From NCBI GenBank assembly GCA_964643895.1, contig CAZXUE010000003.1, forward strand, positions 1-64,000: a stretch of DNA of 64,000 nt. The letters run 5' to 3'. The DNA is from UBA7683 sp964643895. GTDB lineage: Bacteria > Patescibacteriota > Saccharimonadia > Saccharimonadales > UBA7683. Numbering within the stretch: the first letter of the stretch is position 1; every line of letters begins with the position of its first letter. Positions 25,464 through 33,641 of this stretch are shown piece after piece. Made by a program: the position numbers and the translations under genes. The notes under the pieces are model-generated. The model was not told where the DNA came from and searched no databases. It saw only the letters and a program-made list of their open reading frames with translations.

Positions 25464-25844
25464 ATGATTTCACATATCGAGATTTCAGGAATTCATTACG
25501 AAGTCAGCGACGATTTAAAAAAGTACGTTACTAAAAAAGTTGGCCGGCTTGATCGATTTGTGCCCCGTCATGCTCGCAAATCTATGTACATTGAGGTAAA
25601 GCTTTCTGAGCTTAAGACGAAGAGTGACCGAAATCAATGTGAAATTATAGTACATCTGCCCGAACAACAGATTACGGCCAAGCAATCAACAGTAAATATG
25701 TTTGCCGCAATTGATATTGTTGAAACCAAAATTAAAAACCAACTCCGTAAATACAAAGCCTCTCACGGTGGCGATAAACAAGACCATCGGGGCATTCTGC
25801 GTCGCTTCCGACGCTCGCGTCAAAAGTCTGAAAATCAAATATAG
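25464..25844 (+). CDS. hpf: Ribosome hibernation promoting factor (HPF/RaiA)
   Basis: 126 residues, the short form without the long C-terminal dimerisation domain. ISGIHYEVSDDLKKYVTKKVGRLDRFVPRHAR, the VKLSELKTK strand and the KQSTVNMFAAIDIVETKIKNQLRKYKA helix fit the S30AE domain. It binds the 30S decoding groove and silences ribosomes. TACAAT (25433-25438) and a strong AAAGGAGGG lie upstream. In many bacteria hpf is next to secA; here a foreign-looking gene separates them. Confidence 0.93.
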   Translation: MISHIEISGIHYEVSDDLKKYVTKKVGRLDRFVPRHARKSMYIEVKLSELKTKSDRNQCEIIVHLPEQQITAKQSTVNMFAAIDIVETKIKNQLRKYKASHGGDKQDHRGILRRFRRSRQKSENQI

Positions 25845-25905
25845 CCTTTGATTGGCGCGTTGTCATATTGAGCCTGCCAAGTATCCTGTTTCAAGGATAG
25901 ATCTC

Positions 25906-25934
25906 TTGACATACTGTAGAGTATGCTCTATAAT
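25906..25934 (+). promoter_or_regulatory. Consensus sigma-70 promoter
   Basis: TTGACA (25906-25911), 17-nt spacer, TATAAT (25929-25934): both hexamers are perfect. It fires into a ~200-nt stretch with no ORF, which begins with ATCAG/CTGAT and AGTTAC/GTAACT hairpins. Confidence 0.85.
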
Positions 25935-25940
25935 GTTTTT

Positions 25941-26139
25941 ATGATCAGTTAAAGCTGATTGTACTTTCCAAGTAAATCGTTGTAAGACGGAGTGAGGACA
26001 CCATAGAGTTACATCTGTAAATTAAGATAAACTCGTGTAACTGCTTTGCTTTATAACTCGTCATTTTCTCGGCCTCTAGAGGATATTATTGTGGTCGCAG
26101 TATTTTTTAGCACCTCATTTACTCAACAGGGGTAGAGTA
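25941..26139 (+). ncRNA. Possible non-coding RNA or long leader behind a perfect promoter
   Basis: No ORF of note from the predicted start at about 25941 to the next promoter at 26140. Hairpins ATCAG/CTGAT (near 25944) and AGTTAC...GTAACT (near 26008-26042) are visible. It could be a stand-alone RNA or simply the 5' part of a long leader for the high-GC gene. I do not recognise a known RNA family. Confidence 0.3.
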
Positions 26140-26198
26140 TTGACAAAGTAGAACATTCTTGCTATAATTATAGGCGTGACATTTTTTATTATGTCACG
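26140..26198 (+). promoter_or_regulatory. Second consensus promoter with palindromic operator
   Basis: TTGACA (26140-26145), 17-nt spacer, TATAAT (26163-26168) with an extended TGC. Directly after it CGTGACAT (26175-26182) and ATGTCACG (26191-26198) form a perfect 8-bp inverted repeat over the expected transcript start, as an operator would. Confidence 0.75.
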
Positions 26199-26349
26199 TA
26201 ATCGATTTGGTCATTCCATATATGTAGTTGTACCAGAGTACATCGGTATATATGGGAGGGCGCAAGTCCTTCTGGCTGAGGAGCTTACCTCGGTTGGGAC
26301 CGTTACTTCCCGTACATTCACATTTCCCAATTGAAAGGAAACTGATACG

Positions 26350-28104
26350 ATGCGAACCTGGAAGGGTAAGCTCGGAGCCCTCGCCGCATGGTGGGGGTGG
26401 ATGCCAGGCCTATACGGCCTGGTGTGGCTCGTGCGCCGATTCCTCTTCGAAGGCATGAAGCTCAACCAGGACATGGACCAGTTCATGCTGGCCAATGTTT
26501 GGTCGGGCTCATGGTGGCTGTGGGCCTGGCTCACGGTCGGCTTCATCGGCTCCGCTGTCATCGTGATGGCGGACCTCGAGGAGCGCGAGGTGGGCCGCTA
26601 TGGTCGCACCGAAGACCGCATCTTCGTTTCGCGGCAGCGCATCAGCATGGTCGTCGCGATCATCATGGTGCTTGCCACTGTGGGCGGCGTGTTCAAGCTG
26701 ACCACCGTCGGTTGGGATAACGACAAGGACGAGGCTCGGTACTACAACCGCGCCACGACCTTCGTCGTGCCCAACCTGGATGAGACACCGGCGACGGTGC
26801 GTTACCTCCTGGAGGGTGCCACCGAGTCCAGCCGCTCCGGCTGTGACATGGTGGGTGCCAGCGACATGCACACCTGCCTTCGGGAGGGTGAGCTGGACCA
26901 GGCGGGTTGGGAGCCGCGCATCGGCTCCCTCGACGGCGCCGTCTTCGCCATCAAGCGGACCAGTGGTGACGAGCAGCGGATCTCGCTCAATAAGGGCATG
27001 GTGACATACCTCAACGAGTGGGGCGAGCAGCCCGCCCGCTGGAGCGGTGTGCTCGACGGCAGCGGTACTGAGCAGGGTCTGGGCGGCGTCAGTGAGTGGG
27101 ATGGTTCCAACCAGACCACCATTTGCAAGTTCGAGGGCAAGTACGACCTCGACCGAGCATTCGCTGGCGAGCGAGGCAACTCGATGCCCAACCTGTTGGC
27201 TGAGCGCTACCCGGCGCTTCGCTACGAGCAGTCCGACGTGTGGGGCTACTGCGACGGCGATGAGCCGATCGTGGTGATCCCGACCACCAAGCAGATCCAG
27301 TTCAAGGATCGCACGGTGGACACGGCTGGTGGGCTGATCATCGTGCGAGGTCAAGACGGCCAGGTCAAGCTGACGTATGTCAGCGAAGCCAAAGCCGGTG
27401 ACTACCCCGGTCCGGTGTACCCCACGAGCTTGGTCGAGCGGCAACGCGACATGACCAGGTGGGCTGCCGGGCGCAAGAACGAGGACCGTCGGAGCTTCGG
27501 CTTCGAACCGGCCACCTCGGAGGCACAGGCCGGCAACACCAGTGAGTACTTGCTCAAGAACAAGACCACTGGTCGCCTGGAGTGGGTGACCCCGCTGACG
27601 CTGCGCAAGAGCACTTCGGAGCTCTTCGTCGCGTACGCGATCACCCCGGCCGACGTTGTGGACGGCGGACACCTCAACTCGCTGTCGGTGTACATCCTCG
27701 GTGAGGATGATCCGCGTCGGATCAACATCGACAACCTGGAAGCCGATGCGTTGGACTACCTGGCCAAGAATGCCGGGACGTTCATCAGCAACGGTGGAAA
27801 GCTCGTCGAGTTCACGCCTGTCGACGGTGACGTCTGGCGGGCGTTCGGCGAGCTGAAGGGGCGAGTGGTCTACCGGCTGGAGATCAGCGCTAGTGACAAC
27901 ATCACGTCGCAGCTGGTCAGCGTTGGTGCCACGGGCAACGACAACGAGAGCGAAGGTGACGGCAACGACACCAAGTTCTGTGGTCAGAACCCCAGTGAGC
28001 TGACGCCCAACCAGCTGGTGAGCTGCATCCAGGCGATGGCCGACGAGCTCGACCAGCGTCAGCAGCCTGGCTCGGAGCCCAGCGAGGACTCCGGCAGCAA
28101 CTAG
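26350..28104 (+). CDS. High-GC membrane-anchored unknown protein, probably foreign
   Basis: 584 residues. Two membrane helices near the N-terminus (about 55-75 and 98-118) and a long outer domain with paired Cys (SGCDM/HTCLRE; TTICKFE/WGYCDG; KFCGQN/VSCIQ), ending in a Ser/Gly/Glu tail. No family recognised. G or C fills nearly every third codon position, unlike all neighbours, which suggests recent transfer from a high-GC organism such as an actinobacterial host or its phage. AAAGGAAA precedes ATG. It interrupts the common hpf-secA order. Confidence 0.8.
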   Translation: MRTWKGKLGALAAWWGWMPGLYGLVWLVRRFLFEGMKLNQDMDQFMLANVWSGSWWLWAWLTVGFIGSAVIVMADLEEREVGRYGRTEDRIFVSRQRISMVVAIIMVLATVGGVFKLTTVGWDNDKDEARYYNRATTFVVPNLDETPATVRYLLEGATESSRSGCDMVGASDMHTCLREGELDQAGWEPRIGSLDGAVFAIKRTSGDEQRISLNKGMVTYLNEWGEQPARWSGVLDGSGTEQGLGGVSEWDGSNQTTICKFEGKYDLDRAFAGERGNSMPNLLAERYPALRYEQSDVWGYCDGDEPIVVIPTTKQIQFKDRTVDTAGGLIIVRGQDGQVKLTYVSEAKAGDYPGPVYPTSLVERQRDMTRWAAGRKNEDRRSFGFEPATSEAQAGNTSEYLLKNKTTGRLEWVTPLTLRKSTSELFVAYAITPADVVDGGHLNSLSVYILGEDDPRRINIDNLEADALDYLAKNAGTFISNGGKLVEFTPVDGDVWRAFGELKGRVVYRLEISASDNITSQLVSVGATGNDNESEGDGNDTKFCGQNPSELTPNQLVSCIQAMADELDQRQQPGSEPSEDSGSN

Positions 28105-28180
28105 CAGACTGGCTACCGGAGCACATCCGGCCTTTCAAAAGGACATGTGAAACTCTGACTGTAGAGTAATCCAATGATGT

Positions 28181-28301
28181 GAGCGCTTCTTGCGCTCTCG
28201 GAGGAAAACAGTTGGCGGGGAGACGCCATATCCAAATATCTTCACTGAGAGCGCACCCTTCGGGGTGAAGCTCTCAGGCGATCCTTAGAGTAAAAGCTAA
28301 G
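28181..28301 (+). ncRNA. Multi-hairpin structured region upstream of secA
   Basis: Four hairpins in 120 nt: GAGCGC/GCGCTC (28181-28197); TGGCG/CGCCA (28213-28228); CTGAGAGC-CACCC-TTCG-GGGTG-GCTCTCAG (28245-28277), which has a UUCG tetraloop; and CTTAG/CTAAG (28284-28301). It follows the high-GC gene and precedes the secA -10 box, so it is either that gene's 3' end or a separate RNA. It is not a convincing glycine riboswitch despite CTCTCAGG. Confidence 0.4.
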
Positions 28302-28375
28302 CTGATGAGCTGTAATGGCAGCGAAATCGTTTATAAAAGCAAAAATCAATCATCAAAAATCTTTTTCACATCTGC

Positions 28376-28381
28376 TACAAT
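28376..28381 (+). promoter_or_regulatory. secA -10 box
   Basis: TACAAT 42 nt before the secA ATG and downstream of the hairpin region, which therefore need not be part of the secA mRNA. Confidence 0.45.
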
Positions 28382-28423
28382 AAGAGGGCTATTTTCTGAG
28401 ATGAGAGAGGGAAGAATACTGAG

Positions 28424-31018
28424 ATGAAATTATCACTGAAGACTGTTTTTGGAGATCCGCAGGCTAAGACTGTTAAACGGTTGAAGAAGCAAGTTGTCAA
28501 AATTAACGAGCTGGAATCGGTTTACGAAAAGATGAGCCTTGCAAAGCTCGCTAAACAAACAGAAGAATTTAAAAAACAATTGAAAGAGAAGAAGACACTC
28601 GATGATATTATGCCGCATGCTTTTGCAGTGGTGCGAGAGGTTTCAAAACGAACACTCGGTAAGCGTCATTTTGATGTTCAGCTAATTGGCGGTATGGCGC
28701 TGCACGAAGGCAACGTGGCGCAAATGGGTACGGGTGAGGGCAAGACCTTAGTGGCCACTCTACCGGTGTACCTTAATGCACTCAGCGGTAAGGGTGTGCA
28801 TGTGGTAACAGTTAATGATTATCTGGCACAGCGTGATGCAGGATGGAACGCAGCAATTTACGATGCACTTGGTATGAGTGTAGGCGTAATCATCGCTGAG
28901 GAATCGTATATTTATGATGCCAACTTTACCAATGAAAAGCATGATGATGAACGTATGCAGCACCTCAGGCCTTGTACACGCAAAGAGGCCTATGCGGCAG
29001 ATATCACGTACGGCACTAATAACGAGTTTGGCTTTGATTATCTGCGCGACAACATGGTAAACGGGGCAGAAAACTTGCGCCAGCGAGAGCTAAATTTTGC
29101 GATTGTTGATGAGGTAGACTCAATTTTGATCGACGAGGCTCGTACGCCGCTGATTATCTCCGCTCCTTCAAGCGAGAGTGGCTCGGGCTATGCCATGTTT
29201 GCCGAAGTGGCTCGTCAGCTTAACCCTGATGATTACGAACTTGATGAAAAACGTCGTTCGGTGGCACTCAATGATAACGGTGTTGAAAAGGTGCAGAAGC
29301 TACTTAAAATTGATAACTTATATGATCCTGAACATATCAAACTAATCTATCATATGGATCAAGCCTTGAAGGCGCAGACGCTATTCCATCGAGAAAAAGA
29401 GTACGTAATCTCGCGTGATGGTGAAATTATCATTGTCGATGAGTTTACTGGGCGCTTGATGCATGGTCGTCGTTATAACGAAGGCTTGCATCAGGCGATT
29501 GAAGCCAAAGAGGGTGTTGAGGTGCAGCAGGAGAGTCAAACATTGGCAACCATCTCTTTCCAAAATTATTTTCGGTTGTACGATAAACTCTCTGGTATGA
29601 CCGGTACAGCCTCAACCGAGGCTGAGGAGTTTAACCAAATTTACGGCATTGATGTAATTGAGATCCCGCCGAACATGCCAGTTGCACGTATCGATAAAAC
29701 CGACCGTATATATAAAAACGAGGCGGGTAAGTTCAAAGCATTAATTGCTGAAGTCAAAGAACTGCACAAAAAAGGACAGCCGGTGCTGATCGGTACTGTT
29801 TCGATCGAGAAGAATGAGCTGCTTTCAGGTTTGCTTACTCAGGCTAAGGTGCCGCATCAAATTTTGAATGCTAAGAACAATGAAAGTGAGGCTGCAATTG
29901 TAGCACAGGCTGGCCAAAAGGGAGCTGTTACACTGGCGACCAACATTGCAGGTCGTGGTACTGATATCGTGCTTGGTAAGGGTGTAAAAGAGCTCGGCGG
30001 CTTGGTGGTGATTGGTTCTGAGCGGCACGAATCTCGTCGTATCGACAACCAGCTGCGCGGCCGCTGTGGCCGTCAGGGTGATCCGGGTATGACCCAGTTT
30101 TATGTTTCCTGCGAAGATGATTTGATGCGTATCTTCGGTGGTGATCGGGTGAAGGCCTTGATGGATCGTCTGGGCATTGAAGATGATCAGGCCATTGAGA
30201 ACCGGGCTGTTTCGCGCACACTTGAGAACGCGCAGAAGAAGGTAGAAGGCTACAACTACGATTCACGCAAAAATGTTGTTCAATACGATGACGTCATGAA
30301 CCGCCATCGCAAGGCTGTCTACACCATTCGCCGCCGTGCGCTATTGGCTGAAGATATCAGCAAGCAGATCAAGCAAATGGTGGAGCAAGAGGCCGAAACC
30401 TGGGCACGTATTACACCGCTGGATAAAAAAGAGTTTTACCGCGAGCTGCAAACCGTCTTCCCGCTTAGCGAGAAGCAGCTTAAAGATCTAAAAACAACCG
30501 AAGACGAAAAAGAGCGGCTCAAGCGCTTTAAAGAATATGCTTACGAACTCTATGTTGACCGCGAGGAAGCGCTTGGAACTGATTTAATGCGCCAGGTAGA
30601 ACGTGAGGCGGTGATGCAAGTGCTCGACCAGCTTTGGATGGAGCATCTGGAGAATATGGAACATCTGAGGAATGGTATTGGCTGGCGCTCTATTGGGCAA
30701 AAAGATCCGCTGGTAGAATATCGCCGTGAAGGCCAAATCCTGTTTGAAACTATGCAGTCAACTCTGCGGGGTGAGGTGGTGAAGGGTCTCAATCATTTGC
30801 AGCCGCATCATGTACAACACGCTGTTGAAACTGAGCTGACCAAAATGGCGCGCCAATCAACCGATAACGCCAACGAAATCACCAGCGGAGTGGCTTCCAG
30901 CGCAGAAGATTTTGATGCCACCGTAGTAAGGCGCACTAAAATTCCAACCGCTAAAAAGAAAACCACCATCAAAAAAGTCCGCAAGCAACAACGCCAAAAC
31001 CGCAAAAAGAAGCACTAG
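28424..31018 (+). CDS. secA: Preprotein translocase ATPase SecA
   Basis: 864 residues. Walker A GTGEGKTL, the DEVDSILIDEARTPLI Walker B region, the GRGTDIVLG and QLRGRCGRQGDPG motor motifs, and a helical scaffold/wing region are all intact. The C-terminal SecB/zinc-binding tail (CxCxSGxxHxxC) is absent; instead the protein ends in a Lys/Arg-rich segment that could contact ribosomes or membrane lipids. SecA drives Sec-dependent export. GAGAGGGAAG lies upstream. Confidence 0.97.
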   Translation: MKLSLKTVFGDPQAKTVKRLKKQVVKINELESVYEKMSLAKLAKQTEEFKKQLKEKKTLDDIMPHAFAVVREVSKRTLGKRHFDVQLIGGMALHEGNVAQMGTGEGKTLVATLPVYLNALSGKGVHVVTVNDYLAQRDAGWNAAIYDALGMSVGVIIAEESYIYDANFTNEKHDDERMQHLRPCTRKEAYAADITYGTNNEFGFDYLRDNMVNGAENLRQRELNFAIVDEVDSILIDEARTPLIISAPSSESGSGYAMFAEVARQLNPDDYELDEKRRSVALNDNGVEKVQKLLKIDNLYDPEHIKLIYHMDQALKAQTLFHREKEYVISRDGEIIIVDEFTGRLMHGRRYNEGLHQAIEAKEGVEVQQESQTLATISFQNYFRLYDKLSGMTGTASTEAEEFNQIYGIDVIEIPPNMPVARIDKTDRIYKNEAGKFKALIAEVKELHKKGQPVLIGTVSIEKNELLSGLLTQAKVPHQILNAKNNESEAAIVAQAGQKGAVTLATNIAGRGTDIVLGKGVKELGGLVVIGSERHESRRIDNQLRGRCGRQGDPGMTQFYVSCEDDLMRIFGGDRVKALMDRLGIEDDQAIENRAVSRTLENAQKKVEGYNYDSRKNVVQYDDVMNRHRKAVYTIRRRALLAEDISKQIKQMVEQEAETWARITPLDKKEFYRELQTVFPLSEKQLKDLKTTEDEKERLKRFKEYAYELYVDREEALGTDLMRQVEREAVMQVLDQLWMEHLENMEHLRNGIGWRSIGQKDPLVEYRREGQILFETMQSTLRGEVVKGLNHLQPHHVQHAVETELTKMARQSTDNANEITSGVASSAEDFDATVVRRTKIPTAKKKTTIKKVRKQQRQNRKKKH

Positions 31019-31052
31019 TTCGTACTGCCTAAAACCTGTAGACTGGATACAT

Positions 31053-32336
31053 ATGCAACATAAAGTTCGGGAAGTGACGCTTAAGAATGGCTTAAAAGGC
31101 TTGCTTATTGATGTGCCGCAGGCAACGGTGATGAGCTACGATTTTAATTTACGTGCTGGTTACTATCTTGCCGAAGCGGGCAAGTGGGAAGTGCCGCATG
31201 TAATGGAGCATCTGCTTTGCGGAGCGAACTCCGAGTTTCGCAAGGCACGGTTGTTTGAGGCGGAGGTGAAGAAGAACGGGGCTTACACAAACGCATATAC
31301 AAACACGTATAATGTGGGATATGTAGGGGAGTGTGCTGATTTTGAGTGGGATCGAATATTGAACTTATTGATGCTTTCAATTTCACAGCCGCACTTTTTG
31401 CAAGAAGAGTTTCAGGCCGAAGTCGGTAATGTAAAAGAGGAGTTGACTGGTTATCTGAGTAATTACTTTCGCCAGCTTGGCATTGCGCTTTCAGAACGAG
31501 TTGGGTTTTTGGTGAAGGGTGATCGCGCTCGACTCAATAAACTCCCAGATATCACTATTCAAGATGTTAAAAAGCACTACCAAAAAACTCATAATCTGGA
31601 AAACATTCGTTTTGCGATAGCAGGAAATCTTAAAGGACGACGCGATCAAATTCAACATATTATCGAACGGAAGCTCCTTTTGCCTGAAGGCGAGAGAATT
31701 GCGCTACCTGAAACCGTGCTACAAAGGCAAGACGGACCCCTCTATATTGAAAATAACACGGTAGAATCTCTCTACGTGAGCTTTAGTATGCTGATTCCAA
31801 GAAGAATTTCTGAAGCAGAGATTGATGCACTTAATGCACTTAATAATATCCTGACTGGAACCATGAACTCGCTGATACTTGGTGATATTCGAGAAAAAGG
31901 TCTAGCGTATTACATTTGGTCTTCTGGTAGTCGCGGCCATGATTATAGTGTGTGGGATTTTGACTTTCAGGTAAGTCCTGAAAATGCAAAAAAAGCCATT
32001 CAGGTTATTGTAAAGCACCTCAGGACTGTTCTTGATGGTGGCATTACTCCGGAATTATTAAAAGCTGCCAAAAATTATGCACTCGGCAGCTTCCAGATGG
32101 GGGCTCAAACAGTCAATAGTATCTTAAATGGCTATAGCTACGAATATGGACTAACTGGTGAAATCATGGATTACGACCGCGTTCCAGAGCGCATAAAAGG
32201 GGTTACAACCACTCGTGTTACTAAAATTGCCCGAGCATTTCATCAAGAAGCCCTCTGGGATTTCGGTGTTCTTGGCAACTGCGGACAACCCTTGGTAGAC
32301 GACCTCCATGCCGAACTTGCTAAACTCTGGCAATAA
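31053..32336 (+). CDS. M16-family zinc peptidase
   Basis: 427 residues, one two-domain M16 unit. The inverted zinc motif HVMEH at residues 49-53 and the downstream Glu in EVGNVKEEL are both present, so it should be active. The C-terminal half is the inactive-like partner domain (SVWDFDFQVSPENAKKAIQVI). The family degrades peptides; bacterial members often lie in processing operons. It follows secA by 35 nt, with no signal peptide, so a cytoplasmic role, perhaps clearing signal peptides, is possible. Confidence 0.88.
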   Translation: MQHKVREVTLKNGLKGLLIDVPQATVMSYDFNLRAGYYLAEAGKWEVPHVMEHLLCGANSEFRKARLFEAEVKKNGAYTNAYTNTYNVGYVGECADFEWDRILNLLMLSISQPHFLQEEFQAEVGNVKEELTGYLSNYFRQLGIALSERVGFLVKGDRARLNKLPDITIQDVKKHYQKTHNLENIRFAIAGNLKGRRDQIQHIIERKLLLPEGERIALPETVLQRQDGPLYIENNTVESLYVSFSMLIPRRISEAEIDALNALNNILTGTMNSLILGDIREKGLAYYIWSSGSRGHDYSVWDFDFQVSPENAKKAIQVIVKHLRTVLDGGITPELLKAAKNYALGSFQMGAQTVNSILNGYSYEYGLTGEIMDYDRVPERIKGVTTTRVTKIARAFHQEALWDFGVLGNCGQPLVDDLHAELAKLWQ

Positions 32337-32354
32337 ATGAGATAGAATAGGACT

Positions 32355-33641
32355 ATGAAAGTTGCGATTGCTGGCTATGGTGCTGAAGGCGAGGCGAGTT
32401 GCCGGTACTGGCTTGATAAAGGCGCCGAAGTTGCTGTTTTTGATGAAAAAATGCCTTCTCATCAATTGCCTGGAGGGGTAGATAGTATTATTGGTACAGA
32501 TGCTTTTGAGCGCCTAGAAGGCTACGATATGGTGATTCGGACGGCGAGTTTGCGGCCGGATAAAATTAAAACTGATGGTAAAGTTTGGTCGGCAACGAAT
32601 GAGTTTTTTGCGCAGTGTCCAACGCCGATTATTGGAGTAACCGGCACCAAGGGTAAAGGTACAACCTGTTCTTTAATTAGCGAGATACTAAAAGCTGCTG
32701 GGAAAACGGTGCATGTGGTTGGCAATATCGGCGTGCCGGCGCTTGAGGTGCTCGGCGAGGTTCAAAAAGAGGATGTTGTGGTATTTGAGCTCTCGAGTTT
32801 TCAGTTATGGGATCTGGAGAAATCGCCTGAAACGGCAGTTGTTTTGATGATAGAGGCTGATCATATGGATATTCACGCCTCGATGGAAGAGTACGTGGCG
32901 GCCAAAGCGAATATCACCACCCATCAAAAATCAGAAGACTTACTTATCTATCATCCGACAAATCGGTATGCCGCTGAGATTGCCGCACAGACTGCTGCCA
33001 GGAGAAGAAAGTTTTTCACCCCTGAAGGAGCCTATGTGGATGGGCAGAATATTGTCATTGAAAGCCAGGCTGTTTGCAATACTTCAGATATCGGTCTGAT
33101 TGGTGCACATAACCTTGAAAATGTTTGTGCGGCCGTTACTGCAACGTGGCGCTACACACAGGACATAAGAGCGATTAGGTCGGCGGTCATTAACTTTAAA
33201 GGATTGCCACATCGATTAGAGTTTGTCGATGAGATTAAAGGTGTAGCGTATTACAACGATAGCTTTTCTTCTGCACCAGGGGCGGCAGTCGCGGCCATTC
33301 GTTCTTTTGACCAACCAATAGTGCTCATTTGCGGGGGGTTTGACAGAGGGCTTGATTATTCTGAGCTTACAGCGGCCATTTCTGAACAACAAAATATCAA
33401 AAAAGTGTTACTCATTGGTCAGACTGGAGCTGTAATCGCGAACTCGTTTGATACAGCCACTTTTGACAAGTTCGAGATTTTAACAGATATGGATATGCCT
33501 CAAATCCTTCAGAAGGCTGCTAGCGAAAGTGCGGATGGAGACGTCGTGCTGCTTAGCCCAGGTTGTGCGAGTTTTGATATGTTTAAAGATTTTAAAGATC
33601 GCGGAGAACAATTTAAGGCGGCAGTGGGGAAGCTGGCATGA
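32355..33641 (+). CDS. murD: UDP-MurNAc-L-Ala:glutamate ligase (MurD/MurD2)
   Basis: 428 residues. N-terminal Rossmann-like domain (VAIAGYGAEGEASCRYW), ATP loop VTGTKGKGTT, the VFELSSFQLWDLE block and the C-terminal DSFSSAPGAAVAAI and CGGFDRGLDY. MurD adds D-Glu to UDP-MurNAc-L-Ala. Because a MurL-like epimerase overlaps its 3' end, this may be the MurD2 type that adds L-Glu. TAGAAT at 32343-32348 is 6 nt before ATG (leaderless). Confidence 0.92.
   Translation: MKVAIAGYGAEGEASCRYWLDKGAEVAVFDEKMPSHQLPGGVDSIIGTDAFERLEGYDMVIRTASLRPDKIKTDGKVWSATNEFFAQCPTPIIGVTGTKGKGTTCSLISEILKAAGKTVHVVGNIGVPALEVLGEVQKEDVVVFELSSFQLWDLEKSPETAVVLMIEADHMDIHASMEEYVAAKANITTHQKSEDLLIYHPTNRYAAEIAAQTAARRRKFFTPEGAYVDGQNIVIESQAVCNTSDIGLIGAHNLENVCAAVTATWRYTQDIRAIRSAVINFKGLPHRLEFVDEIKGVAYYNDSFSSAPGAAVAAIRSFDQPIVLICGGFDRGLDYSELTAAISEQQNIKKVLLIGQTGAVIANSFDTATFDKFEILTDMDMPQILQKAASESADGDVVLLSPGCASFDMFKDFKDRGEQFKAAVGKLA

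Noticed and set aside
26509..27672. 387-codon minus-strand ORF opposite the high-GC gene
   Set aside because: Antisense shadow caused by high GC at third positions; the plus-strand gene has an SD, membrane helices and paired Cys.
28181..28301. Glycine riboswitch (CTCTCAGG seen at 28271)
   Set aside because: The bases belong to the 3' arm of a long hairpin, and the conserved internal loops and the GGAC segment of the riboswitch are missing.
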